NCBI GenBank assembly: GCA_963978545.1
Contig: OZ021730.1
Span: 11,539,796 to 11,603,795, forward strand
Length of the DNA stretch: 64,000 bases
Reading direction: 5' to 3'
Origin: Linyphia triangularis
Lineage: Eukaryota > Arthropoda > Arachnida > Araneae > Linyphiidae
The first letter of the stretch is position 1. Every line of letters begins with the position of its first letter. The translations under genes were made by a program, and so were the position numbers. Shown one piece after another: positions 10,308 through 21,634 of the stretch. A model generated the notes under the pieces. That model searched no databases. It was not told where the DNA came from and was given only the letters and a program-made list of their open reading frames with translations.

Positions 10308-10690
10308 GATATTTGCAAATAAACATCACCAACATTAAAAATGAATAATACTAGTAGCACAATACAATACGTTCACACAGTATGAATGAGCTGCTTTCTG
10401 AAAATGTTGAATCGTAAGAAGATATTACAACTCATGGTACAGTAGCACAATACAATACGTTCAACCATTATGAATCAAGAGTTACACTATCCAATATTTG
10501 CAAAAAAACATCACCAACATTAAAAATGAATAACACTATGAATGAGCTGCTTTCTGAAAATGTTGAATCGTAAGAAGATATTACAACTCATGGTACAGTA
10601 GTACAATACAATACGTTCAACCATTATGAATCAAGAGTTACATTATTCGATATTTGCAAAAAAACCATCACCAACATTAAAAATAGCACC
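10308..10690. repeat. 156-bp tandem repeat array, right part
   Basis: The array interrupted by LINE element 2 continues with units at about 10,384 and 10,540 and ends near 10,690. The units match those at 4,095-4,391 closely. Confidence 0.85.
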
Positions 10691-10700
10691 ATACACATTC

Positions 10701-11472
10701 TCAGAGGATAAGTGAATGTCTTAGTCGAAGACGGCGTCTTCTGGAAGATGGTCTTCTGGTCTGTCTTCTGGTTGGTGCGTTCTCCACACACCGACCGTGC
10801 TCTCTCAAAAGGCACCGGGTGTCGTTGCACGGTCTCCTAGCGTCGTGGAGGAGTTGCAACGAGTCCAACAAGGCGACTCGCACGTCGACGGGAAGAACAA
10901 ATAGACGAGCAATGCCGCTCAGGACGGTCTCTGTGTCCCGATCGGCACCGGTCGCTTCTTCCTCTTCCGTCAGCCGTCCGTCGTCGACGACTGGCACCCG
11001 GCGGTTCGTCACGTGTGGCTCGAGCCATGTCTTCAGGCTCGGAGCAGCCTCGGCGAGGAGACGCTCGCCCCCCTCGGACGACTTCGTCCCTCCAGAGTCT
11101 TTTGCACGACTCGAGCACCGACGAAGGAAGCGGCACGTTGCAACCGGGGCACTTAGTCTCTTCCCTCTCTCCGCACCACCGCGCCATGCACGTGGGATGG
11201 GAAAAGTGCTTCCGGTCGTGGTTGTAGCTCCCCTCGAAGAAGGTGTCTTGTCGGCTGATCAAGCACTCTCCTTTCGGGCAGCCGGTGAGTTCCCGAGCCG
11301 TGACGAATAGGGAAAAGGGCAGAGGTCGGCGACATGTGGGTCGCATGCACGTCCGATGCGTGCGGCTGCCCGCGACGACGCAAAAGGCGTGGAAGCGGTT
11401 TCGGCAGCAGGGCATCTCCATTTGTTCCCAGTCGCACGCGTCCACCCCGCAGCATGATGGAATCGACATCAC
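10701..11472 (-). pseudogene. Double-RING zinc-finger gene, frameshifted
   Basis: The frame from 11,472 encodes two consecutive RING-like zinc-binding blocks. The first has Cys pairs, CC-x4-H-x2-C and a distal C-x4-C ending RRPLP. The second is CPKGEC...HFSHPTCMARWC...CPGC ending VPLP, close to residue 115. Near 11,100 the protein-like frame moves to another phase, which continues to 10,701 with an acidic then leucine-rich composition; after that point the original frame becomes arginine-rich and looks like noise. RING proteins are usually ubiquitin ligases. GC content is clearly higher than in the flanks. The two-RING layout matches the gene at 59,973-60,467. A spliced gene rather than a frameshift is possible. 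Confidence 0.6.
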
Positions 11473-11577
11473 GAAGAGAGAAGCAGTTACTGATTGCAGA
11501 GTGGATGGCGAACGAAGAAACTCAACTGCCAGAGTGGAAGAAGAATTTCGAATGAGACAACTCGATTGCGGGGTGGC

Positions 11578-11585
11578 TTTTTATA
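11578..11585 (-). promoter_or_regulatory. TATA box of the double-RING gene, proximal
   Basis: Read on the minus strand this is TATAAAAA within CTCTATAAAAAGCC, about 106 bases upstream of the ATG at 11,472. It lies in a ~125-bp segment that is tandemly duplicated (see 11,703). Confidence 0.55.
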
Positions 11586-11702
11586 GAGAAAGAACTCGTT
11601 TCGGATGAGTTAACTCGAGGCGAACGTTACGAAAGAAGAAACTCAACTGCCAGAATAGAAGAAGAACTCGTTTCGAATGAGACAACTCGATTGCGGAGTG
11701 GC

Positions 11703-11710
11703 TTTTTATA
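11703..11710 (-). promoter_or_regulatory. TATA box, duplicated distal copy
   Basis: The same TATAAAAA-GCC context recurs 125 bases further upstream. The flanking GATTGCGG and ACTCAACTGCCAGA stretches are duplicated too, so the whole promoter segment is repeated. Confidence 0.5.
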
Positions 11711-12300
11711 GAGAGAGCCACGTTACGTAGGCGTTGTTTTCAAGGCAAAGTTGTAAGGATCATCAACGAGACACGTAGAGTTCTGATTTTTTTAAAAAGC
11801 TTGTGAGTGGAACCAGATTAGAGGTAAATCACTGGAGCCTTGTGCAGAACCAAGTGCAGATTGTTTTTTTTTTGTGCTTCCCTTGCATCGCCAATTCATT
11901 TTAAATGTGTTTTGTACCACCACGAACGATTTCTTTTTCAGGCATGTCACATTTCTCTGCATGTTATGGATACAGGAAGACGATTCTTATGGAACGTGTT
12001 ACGTTTTTCGGCGTGCAGAGGAATACGATTTTTATAGGTAAGTCACGTGTATATCATTCTTATAGAGGGAATGACTAAAAGAAATAAGAGCATTGGAAGG
12101 AAAAATAAGAAGCAAAACGGAAGTCCTAGAACTTTTTTTAAATCATCCTTATAGTAGGAATGTTTCGAAAAAAATGACTTCAATGAACAAGCCGCTGCCA
12201 GAAACAAACGACCCGAATGAAGGAACTGCACTCCAATGAAACCAAGCTACGTTTTAGAGAAAGCCAGGAAACCCTAACAAGATATGGATTGTAGAACCTT
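11711..12300. other. AT-rich spacer, no gene seen
   Basis: No open frame with protein-like composition and no recognised repeat apart from short AG-rich stretches. Confidence 0.5.
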
Positions 12301-13073
12301 CCTGCACGAACAAATATGGAATGATTCTGGATTCCGTCGTAGGGTCAGAAGAGTGGCTAACGTGAAAAAGCGTACGAAAAATAACAAAACTGTCCTGCAC
12401 GAATGGGATGGTCGATCGAGTGACCCCCCGTAAAAATGTGTACGGAAATGAGAGAGATGTGAAACTTTGCCGTGCGAAACATAGAAAATGCATTCCGTCG
12501 TCGAGTCGGAAGAGTGGCCACCGTAAAAATGTGTATGAAATATCGAGGGCTATTGCTTCAAAACAAATTGACGAAGAAAAAGAGTGTATATAACGTCTTT
12601 CGAATATGTTTTCTAGAATGGATATATCAAGTCAAGGAAGTATGGGAAACGGCAAGTCCTGAAACTGTAACCGTGCGAAACATAGAAAATGCATTCCGTC
12701 GTCGAGTCGGAAGAGTGGCCACCGTAAAAATGTGTATGAAATATCGAGGGCTATTGCTTCAAAACAAATTGACGAAGAAAAAGAGTGTATATAACGTCTT
12801 TCGAATATGTTTTCTAGAATGGATATATCAAGTCAAGGAAGTATGGGAAACGGCAAGTCCTGAAACTGTAACCGTGCGAAACATAGAAAATGCATTCCGT
12901 CGTCGAGTCGGAAGAGTGGCCACCGTAAAAATGTGTATGAAATATCGAGGGCTATTGCTTCAAAACAAATTGACGAAGAAAAAGAGTGTATGTAACGTCT
13001 TTCGAATATGTTTTCTAGAATGGATATATCAAGTCAAGGAAGTATGGGAAACGGCAAGTCCTGAAACTGTAAC
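12300..13073. repeat. 201-bp tandem repeat, three near-identical units plus degenerate copies
   Basis: Near-identical units start at 12,472, 12,673 and 12,874, exactly 201 bp apart. Degenerate relatives lie at 12,300-12,471 (the CATTCCGTCGTCG-like core and GTAAAAATGTGTA recur). Because 201 is a multiple of three, the array stays open in one frame (12,472-13,113, 67 residues per unit, beginning VRNIENAFRRRVGR). No codon-level constraint can be judged by eye, so it is called a repeat and not a gene. Short repeats with CACTCACGACCCTGG follow at 13,097-13,215. Confidence 0.85.
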
Positions 13074-13226
13074 TCACGAAACACTGTGCTTAAAACACTC
13101 ACGACCCTGGTGAGAGTGTATATGTGAAAATGGCAAGCTCAGAAACTGTAGGGTTTCACGAGAGAAATATGGACACTCACGACCCTGGGGAGAGTGTATA
13201 TGTGAAAATGACAAGCTCAGAAGATG

Positions 13227-13240
13227 TACTCGATTCTCAG
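13227..13240. repeat. 14-bp target-site duplication, left copy
   Basis: TACTCGATTCTCAG is repeated at 13,577-13,590, on the other side of the inserted LINE fragment. Confidence 0.9.
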
Positions 13241-13576
13241 TTTGTTTGTTTGTTTGTTTTGGGTTTTATGGCGCAAAGGCAACACAAGGGCCATGCTGCG
13301 CCAAAACAAAGGATAAAAGAAAAACTATGATGAAAGATGAATTATAAATATGATGAGAGGTGACATAATATAATTTAAGAATGTTAAAAACACATTTCTA
13401 AAATGATGAAGATGTTAATAAAATTTTTAAAAATGGAAATGTTTAAAAAACTAGATGTGATTTAAAAACCCGATTGATCTTAAAAAAGCAAAAAGATTTG
13501 GATGGGGAGTTTCCCCTATCAAATCCTGAAGATTTAAAGTGATACTATTAAAAAACCTAAGACGATGCGTCTGAAA
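13241..13576 (-). mobile_element. 5'-truncated antisense LINE 3' end (subfamily B)
   Basis: Read on the minus strand the insert begins within the last codons of ORF2 (matching about 48,340) and runs through the 3' UTR and the GGCGCAGCATGGCCC hairpin to a CAAA-repeat tail. It is flanked by a 14-bp TSD, so it is a genuine retrotransposition event of about 336 bp. Confidence 0.92.
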
Positions 13577-13590
13577 TACTCGATTCTCAG
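13577..13590. repeat. 14-bp target-site duplication, right copy
   Basis: Exact match of TACTCGATTCTCAG at 13,227-13,240. Confidence 0.9.
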
Positions 13591-13639
13591 TGAATGTGAG
13601 GTCAAGCAAAGGGGATCAGTAGGAACGCGGCCAAGCAGC

Positions 13640-13860
13640 ACAACATTGCGATTTCTTCACTGTCGGTTGATGTGAAAATGAAAAGTCCCCCGTCATAGTT
13701 GTGCATTTGTGGAAACACACGAAAGGATACAACAATGCGAATTCTTCACTGATTGCACTCGGTTGAAAAGAAAATGACAAGTCCTCATCATAGTTGTCCA
13801 TTTGTGGAAACACAGGAAAGGATACACAGCTATGGATTCTTCACGGATGGCACTAGGTTG
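13640..13860. repeat. ~95-bp tandem repeat, about two units
   Basis: CATTTGTGGAAACACA and GAAAGGATACA recur about 95 bp apart (about 13,703 and 13,797), with CATAGTTGT and TTCTTCAC flanking each. Short open frames here change with the repeat and are not genes. Confidence 0.7.
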
Positions 13861-16800
13861 ACGAAAAGATGTACTGGACAAGGTGGAGGTAGCTGAGATG
13901 GTTATGGAGGGTTGAGGCAGCGGAGATTTAGGCAGCGGAGATGGTTACGGAAGGTTGAGGCAGTGGGTGTGAAAGTGAATCATTGAATGAATGTATTGTT
14001 CTTTTACAGGTATTCCAGCCAGGATATGGAAAGTTTTCAGCTGAATGGTAACAGTTTTCATCCATTTGATAGACGAATACAAGAAACTTTTGTGTTGCTC
14101 TTGTGTAAAGAAAAATCCAATACAATTAAACAGCTGTATCTTTTGAGGCAGTTGAGATGGGTGTGAAGGCAACTGAGTTACGGAGGGTTGAAGACAAAAA
14201 TCACTGTCATTTCTCATCGAAGCGAAAGTCAAGCGTGGAAAATGGAATGACTGCAAAATGGTAAGAGGAGACGAGGGTAGTGGAATCTCTTTTTCCTCGG
14301 GCACCTTCTGTACGGAATTCCGGTGGGTGATGAAAGAATTTTTTTAGAAGACAGAGTGATGTTCCGATGGGTGCTCCACAACTGCTGGAATGGTGGAACC
14401 TCCTTTTCCTCGGCCACTTCCGCATTGCAAAAGAGGAAGGATTTAAAAAAAAGGTTGAATTTCCCAAGTGAATTGTCAAAGGGAAGTTCCATGCGTGAAA
14501 ATTCAATCTTCTCGTTCGTTTGTTCTGAGTCATGCGAAAAAATCGCGAAATAACTTTCCATCTCGGGACAAAGAATTGCGGTAGGAATTCGAGCAGAGCT
14601 TCCCCGAGAACTAATTCCGATCACCTCCAGGAGCACCTCCAGGAGCGGATAGTGTAACAGCGTGAAAGACGATGGTTTATATAGCAACACGTCGAGGAGA
14701 ATGGTCGGATTTAAAGAAAAAAAAATGTAATGTAATTTAGCTAGCAATTCTTAAATTAGTAATTCATGTTTACAATTTTTTTTGTGAACCAAACTTAAAT
14801 TTTAGTTTTTGTTATGAAAAGAAAGGGCATGTCATATATGTTAACTGTTTCTTAACTGTAACCGCAATCGTAAATTCCCAGAGCTTGCAGGATGTTGAAA
14901 AATAAGCATGTCCGTTCATATACAAGAGTTTATTGCATCTTATGTCAACAATTCAACAAAGCTGAAGGAGGGGCGTGCGCCCCCCGCGCTCCCTGGCTGG
15001 ATCCGCCATTGTGCTGGAGTGAATTATGTACGCCAACGTTACGAATGACAATACTATGTTTATTTACATTTGAGTATTTAAATTTAGTTAAAATACTAGT
15101 GAATATATAGAGTCGAATAATAGTAGTTTTAAACTGTTATAATTGAAATTATGTATTAAGCCTTAATGTATTGGTTTATATTTTAGTCATAAATTTACTC
15201 ATTCAGAGTTATTACACAACATAAGGAGAACCCAACATGAGATAGAATTTGCAGATGGATATTTTGTGCATTTTTTTTTATCAGCAAATTTTGTAGTTGT
15301 GTTTATTTTGTGTAAGAATTAACATTATGATTTCAATATTCGTTTGCACCGCAGATTTCCACTTAGCTGTCCAAATATTTTCAAGAAGTGTATTAAAAAT
15401 ATATAAAAAGTTGATTCAAAGCCTTCGTCTTGATGTATTCAGTATGCTTTAATCTGACTGAACTTGTTGGTTCCATATTGGGATCATGTTATTCAATTTT
15501 TCTAATCTTTGTAGATGTTAAATACTGACTCCTTTTATCTCTGAATGCACATCGAGTTCATGGCTAATTTTGTAAAATAAGTTGTACTGCTTGTGAATAA
15601 TTTGAATTGGTTACTTGCATTGGAAAATTTTATCCTGAATGTGAAGGAAACTAATTTGTAACTAAAAATTGTTTGTTTTTGAATGTCATTTAATGAAAAA
15701 ATTATGCCATCAATAACGAACGTTTTTTTAGTCCGAATCAGAGATAGGATAAGAAAGAAAAAAAAAAAAAAATTGAAAACAATGTTAAGCCAATTAAAAT
15801 TTCTCTTCTAGGTTGTGAAGAAAAAATACCAAGCATAGTGCAACTTGTCTTCATCAACTGTTACACTTGAAAGTAGTGTAATGTTAATGTAAATGGTTAT
15901 TAAAAAAAACTTGCTGCAAAGTATAAGGTGAATGAAATTTTCTTTTAACACTTGGCTATTATCACTGTTTTAAGGAAGCAGAACTTTATTTGTGAAAAGG
16001 ATTCCGAAATTCTTGTATTTTCGTATGTATTTTGGGAACTGATGAATGACAAAAAAAAGTCATAATGACCAACTGAGAACTCTTACCCTTCAGTTTTACT
16101 CTTCAACAAGAGTGTACAAATATACATGAGATGTCTTCGAATAGATTTTCCCCCGATTTGTCTACCATTCGAATATGCTGCAATGGCTTAGACTGCATAC
16201 CAAGATTTTCATCCGACACATTTAAACTATTATAGAAAAAAAAGTTTTTTTTCTTACTGGCTGTTCTTTAAAAATTTCTATTTGTGTTTTACATCCAACT
16301 TTTTTGTTTTTGTGAAAATTATAAAATTTGAAACATGTAAGCTACAACTTTTCACTAATGTTGCATAATACTTTATAGTTAGTTTTTTATGCAACTCAAA
16401 TATTTTTATACGTAACAATATGCTTTTATTTAGCATTGCCACCAACATTAAGTCTTTAAATGCATCTCTACTGAAATCCCTTCAGATACTTTTTCCATAT
16501 TTACTTTCTATCAGCTTTACCACATGATTATTTTCATGGTACAGCATTAGTCAGTAGTTTTTGAAACCTTCCCAGGATTGCAAACCATTCAGTATACAAT
16601 ATTGCGTCATGGAACTAGTTTTAAATTAGAAAAAAAATTTAGAAGAAAAATTAAACAAAAATTTCTGTGGGAGGGGTTACATTTTATCCAAGTCCCGTAA
16701 TATCCACGTAACCTAGATCATAAATCAATGCAAATTTTTCTTTATTCAATTAAAGAAGGAGCAATATTTTTAGATGAACGGACAAATACCAATATCAGAT

Positions 16801-17543
16801 TTATTTTATTATATATTAATAGCATTTGAAATAAAAGGCATGTAGCACTGAAACACATTAACAGCATTTGGAAAACAGACATCCATGTTTTTAAAATTTT
16901 TAAACGATACTTTCTTAATTGGCTTCTAAATATTGACTAACTTCGTCCTGTGATCAATTCCTCTTTTCCTTGGTTTATGTTGATAAACTTTTAACTGTAA
17001 TAATGAACTCGAACGATTCTTTTCAAAATTTAAAAAAAAAATTATATTTATACACTCGTGAAATGTTTTTTTCTAAAAACTTATAATTCTGGTGGTATTT
17101 AATGCAAATTTAAATGTTTTTATTTAATGAATTTTTAGACTTTTCCAATTTTATTGTAAGTATAAAGCATTTTTATGAAATTTGTCTGACTTTTTCACTG
17201 GAGTTATTTCATTTATATGAATAGAATTCCAAAGAAGATTCAAGAGCAATTTATGAGCTTGATTAAAGTACAAAATCTTTTTTAATGAAAAGATAAGATT
17301 AGTCAATTTTTAAACCAAAATTCTTTAATTCCAGTATGCTTACAAATTGCTTAACTAATGGTATTTAATTTGCAAACATTTTTAAGATGAAAATATTGAT
17401 CTTAAAGAATTACCATTTAAAGAAAGAATTGGCAGGGTAAAGTGGGAGAAGTTTTTCTTATTGCATATGGTAGTATATGATGCCTGAACTTTATTTCCCC
17501 ATTTTATTTTTGTTTCAATAATTTGTTTTATATGAATGCTAAC
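13861..17543. other. Non-coding, increasingly AT-rich DNA
   Basis: Positions 13,861-14,750 hold GGTTGAGGCAG repeats and several overlapping short open frames without a recognisable domain. From 14,750 the sequence is AT-rich with many homopolymer runs and nothing codes. Confidence 0.6.
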
Positions 17544-20188
17544 CAGGGTTCCCACGGTCCTTGAAAGTCCTGGAAAGTCCTTGAATTTTTTTTGATAAAA
17601 TTTGGTCCTTGAAAGTCCTTGAAAAAAGGATACGGTCCTTGAAAGTCCTTGAATTTTTAAGTGATCACTGATAATCTCCGTTTTGTATTTTTGTGTCTAA
17701 AGTATGTAATTTTCCGGTCCTTGATTTTTCCTTCAGGGTGTCCACAGATCGGAAAAAGTCAGGGAATTCAGCATTTCGGGAATTATCAGGGATTTTGTTA
17801 AAAAGTTTAAAGGAATCAGGGAATTTTCCGAAATTAAGCTGAGTCTTTTAATTTTGTTAATTGAAGATACACTGCTAGCAAAAATACCAAAAACAATTTG
17901 TAAACAAACTATAAAAAATTTTAAAAACGAAAAAACGGCAGAATCGACAATAGAATGACTACTTTCCCCTTCATTTTTCTCTTATGTTATAGCCTCTATC
18001 GGCATTATTTACGTTGGTATCTGGTAATTTTTCTGAACGTTACGGTGATGAAAGGGCCGATATTTTCGTGATTATTAGAGAGCGCTATGGCCGCGAATTA
18101 CATTCTTGCGTGCTGCTCATTTTCTTGGTGGTGATCAAAGATTGCACCTGTTAGCCATGGTACAGTTCTGCTGAAGCATGCATTTCATCTCTTTTTTGGT
18201 TGAAATTTTGAGCATTCCTGAGACCGATACAAACCTGCATTACAATATTATTGGGTGTACTTGCTTGTCTGACAACCAATGAACCTGAATAAGTTCAGAC
18301 TTCCCCAAACTTCTGATGTACTGACAACTTTTCTTGCAGATTGCCAGCATCTATCTCTGTTATTTATGTTGGTGTGTGGTGGCTAGTTTCGTCGAACTTT
18401 ACGCTGGTGTTAGTGCTATTATTGCCGAGATTTACTCTGCTAAGACTGGAGCTATCACCGAGATTTACATAGTTGTGATGTTCATTTTAGTCCCTATTAG
18501 TCACTATTCCGATGGTTTGAACCTCGAAAGTTGTCGCTATTGGTGAGATTTGCGGTTGTGATTGTCAATTTCATAGATTGTGACGTCGATATAATTGACT
18601 CTGTTTCAGTGATACCGATATATTGGGTACTAACGTTGATATTTAAGTTGGTGTGATAGTCATTTTTGTCGATTGTTGCCTTAATACAGGTTTGTGATTT
18701 CTTCCGCCGATCTGCGGAAAGAATCTGAGAAGGAAGGATTTTTTTTTATTTCATATTTGTCCGCTTTTTTGAATTTTTCTTATTTTTTCGCTTATCAAAG
18801 TTTTCCTACAATTTTCCCATTGATCTCGAGGAGATTAAAATTTACTGACAATCATGGAACCTGCATACTTTCAGACTTCCCCTATTACTATTCTTCCCCT
18901 CATTTTTCTGTAATGTTTTAGCCTCTATCGGAATTATTTACGTCGGCATGTGATAGCCATTTTGCTGAGCGTTATGCTGATGAAATGGCCTTTATTCCTG
19001 TGAATAATGCCATCGTTATCGCCATTATTACGTTGCTGTGTGATGCTCATTTTCGCGGGCCTTACTCCGATATAATAGTTACTGACGTTATTGTAGAGAT
19101 TTGCACCTGTCCGATGTAGTACAGTTCAGCTAAAACGCGGTTTCAACTCTTTTTCTTTTATTTTAAATTTCTATCATTCCTGAGCTCGATACAAATCTGC
19201 ATTGTGATTTTGTTGGGCTTGCCTTCAAGTTTGACAATCATGGAACCTGCTTACTGTGCATTTTGCTTGCACCGGTATGGCAATTTTTGCCAATTGTTGG
19301 TTTAATTGTTGGTTGGCCGTTATACTGATATTTACATTGGAGTAGTTTTAATTTTCACTTAGGTTTAAGCCGTTTTAACTGAAGCTATTGGCGAGATTTG
19401 CAATGTCATTTTAGTTTCATTCTCCTGGACTTCCGCTGATGTGAAAGTTGCAATGTCCGTGATTAATGTGTGTGTGAGGATCGTTTTCACCATTTGGTTT
19501 GAGTCAATACTGAATTATTAGAATTTTAATTTAATTTTGTGCCAGAAATTAATCCCAATTGCCAAATTTTACTGTGTATCCTTATTTAAAATTATAATCT
19601 TAACTGCTGTTGAATGTAAAATTGTTTATTTTAACCTGAAATACAATTTTACATTTTAACTATAGATATAAGTAATAGTTTAAAAGTTAAAGCAATTTTT
19701 TTTATTTGTAATATTATAAAATTAATTGTATTATGAAATTTTTTTCATTTTGTAAAATTTTTGCCTGGGTACTGTGCCTTAACAGTGGCAACAGCTGAAC
19801 TTCAGCAAAAAAAGAATACTGCAAGTGATAAAATTGAACAATTTGGACAACGAAATTATGCAAACTGAAAATGGTGCAACTCCCCTAATTCCATCTACAA
19901 TTGAAGGCAGTTTTTTTAAATACACAAATTGATGTATAATATTTTTACCAATTTTATTTGAGGCATAAAATATGAAAAATTCACATGTTCTTTTATTTGA
20001 AAGTTATAGTATATGTATATGTTGTTGATGACTTAATCAGGGGGAAAATTGGATATTACAGGGAAATATCAGGGGATTTCAAAATAGCTTTTTTGCGGAC
20101 ACTCTGTCCCAAAAAAGGTCCTTGAATTTTCATAAAAAGGTCCTTGAAAGTCCTTGAATTTTCTTCTTCAATAAGAGTGGGAACCCTG
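17544..20188. mobile_element. Outer non-autonomous hAT-like DNA transposon
   Basis: It starts CAGGGTTCCCAC and ends with the exact reverse complement GTGGGAACCCTG. The flanks share CTAAC (17,539-17,543 and 20,189-20,193). The ends carry subterminal repeats of GGTCCTTGAAAGTCC in direct orientation, a style seen in widespread animal hAT-like elements. hAT elements usually make 8-bp duplications, so the superfamily is not certain. It is interrupted by a second element. Confidence 0.6.
17734..20106. mobile_element. Inner non-autonomous hAT-like DNA transposon
   Basis: It starts CAGGGTGTCCAC and ends GCGGACACTCTG, which are near-perfect inverted repeats, inside the element that spans 17,544-20,188. 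Subterminal TCAGGGAATT repeats occur at both ends. Inside, a segment at about 17,960-18,300 is repeated in diverged form at about 18,895-19,260 (AGCCTCTATCGG, ATTATTTACG). No transposase frame is visible and no clear TSD was found. Confidence 0.5.
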
Positions 20189-20578
20189 CTAACAGTAAAC
20201 ATACTTGTGTACAGCTTCATGCCATATGTTGTCTACTTAAAACTTCTGTCTGTAACTCAGAATTTTTAATAAAATTACATTGCAGGTGACTTGAATGTGT
20301 TTATTGAACATTTTTATTGTTTTATCAAATTGCAGGTAAAATGAGGTTTTTATTTATTTGTTACAAATCCAAATTTTGTGAATACGGTAAAATGGGTATA
20401 GTGTTAGGCTTAAGTTTTGTAGGTATTTTTAAGGTGATAATATAAAGTTTTTATGAGAAAAGTCTTATTTCTGAAAAATTAGAAAAAAAAAAATTGGTTT
20501 AAAGTACAACATTGAAATACTTATGTAATGTTTATAGCTTTTAAAAAAAAATTACGATGGGTAATTAAAAATCCTTTG

Positions 20579-20592
20579 TAGAAGGAATCGGG
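20579..20592. repeat. 14-bp TSD of the SINE, left copy
   Basis: TAGAAGGAATCGGG recurs at 20,773-20,786. Confidence 0.9.
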
Positions 20593-20772
20593 TTGGTTAG
20601 TTGTTTTCAGATTATCTGGCGCCGTCAGCAACACGAGGGCTATAATGCGCCGAAGCATTCGTCATTAGACAAGCCAACATACATTTACAAACACCCATGC
20701 CTAACACGGGACTCGAACCCGCAACCTCGCTGTCTAGAAGTTAGCACGCTAACCACATACCGTTTGGTCGGC
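20593..20772 (-). mobile_element. tRNA-derived SINE with a LINE-type 3' tail
   Basis: On the minus strand the 5' half is tRNA-like. It has an A-box-like TGGTTAGCGTGCT and a perfect B box GGTTCGAGTCC (RNA polymerase III promoter). A unique middle part follows. The 3' end is a hairpin, GGCGCATTATAGCCC to GGCGCC, followed by AACTAACCAA, which matches the LINE 3' ends of this window. A 14-bp TSD flanks it. No pol III product other than the SINE is implied. Confidence 0.88.
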
Positions 20773-20786
20773 TAGAAGGAATCGGG
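20773..20786. repeat. 14-bp TSD of the SINE, right copy
   Basis: Exact match of TAGAAGGAATCGGG at 20,579-20,592. Confidence 0.9.
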
Positions 20787-20812
20787 AATCTCTCAACTGG
20801 ACACTGGCATAT

Positions 20813-21609
20813 TGTTGCGTTGTACGAGTTCGAAAGGTTTGATGCCAAAGCAGATCAAAACTTGCAGAAATTTATTCCAAAATAAATATTCACAGTTCTC
20901 TTACAGCTCCAGAACTTCTCGTTCTAGTAGACACAATACAGCTCTTTTCACCTCAATAGAGCACAAAACAGCAGCTAGAAACTTGACAACAACTGCTAAA
21001 TCGCCGCAAAAGACAATGCAATACAGTTCGCTCAGTATCTCCAGTCAACTAATTCAGTGACTAACTTAAGTCAGGAATACAGCTCTCACAATGAACGTTG
21101 AGAGACAACTCACTCAGTGATTCAAAATCAACTAACTCACTAACTGCATCACCCGCTCTCCCTGAGCTTTTATAGGGTGACCTGAGAACATACGTGAACC
21201 TTCTTGAAACTCCCAGAGGTAGATGTTTGGAGAACTTTCCAGAGAGTAGTCGAAAAGACCTATATAGGATATGGGATACATGTACCGAAAATGTCGCCAA
21301 ATGGTCGCCAAGTTTGGCGACATTTGGCGATTTCTCGCCAAATTTGGCGACAAAAATTAGTCGCCAAAACCGTCGCCAACTTGGCTCTATCTCGCCAATT
21401 TGGTGAGATTCCCATTACCATAATGTTGAATGCCCTGCCCCTTGAAACTCGCTTCCCAGAGTTACCTCTGTAAAACTCGCTATCAAGCATTGGGAGGCTC
21501 ATTGCAGGGAAACAAACCATTGCATTGTCTTATGCGAAATGTACAGAAATTTATCTATTTACAAAATTAACACTACGAAATATTTACAAATATGCAAAAA
21601 TTCGTAACA
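20813..21609 (-). mobile_element. Solo LTR, Ty3/gypsy-like, 797 bp
   Basis: On the minus strand it begins TGTTACG and ends CGCAACA, the usual TG...CA ends. It is flanked by a 4-bp duplication ATAT (20,809-20,812 and 21,610-21,613). A TATA box in CCCTATAAAAGCTCAGGG (minus strand, about 21,162-21,179) gives it a promoter. No internal region is attached, so it is a recombination product. A cluster of TCGCCAA direct and inverted repeats lies at 21,291-21,410. Confidence 0.72.
21291..21410. repeat. TCGCCAA / TTGGCGA inverted-repeat cluster
   Basis: TCGCCAA-type heptamers in both orientations, including ATTTGGCGA-TTTC-TCGCCAAAT, can fold into strong hairpins. The cluster lies inside the solo LTR. 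It could be an expanded LTR feature or a small foldback insertion. Confidence 0.6.
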
Positions 21610-21634
21610 ATATTATCACTATTCAAAGGAAGAC

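Noticed and set aside
14207..14747. Overlapping minus-strand open frames of 108-172 residues
   Set aside because: Composition is low-complexity, frames overlap each other and no domain is seen.
20700..20772. Functional tRNA gene
   Set aside because: The A and B boxes belong to a SINE head: acceptor stem is not paired and the unit is inside a TSD-bounded insertion.
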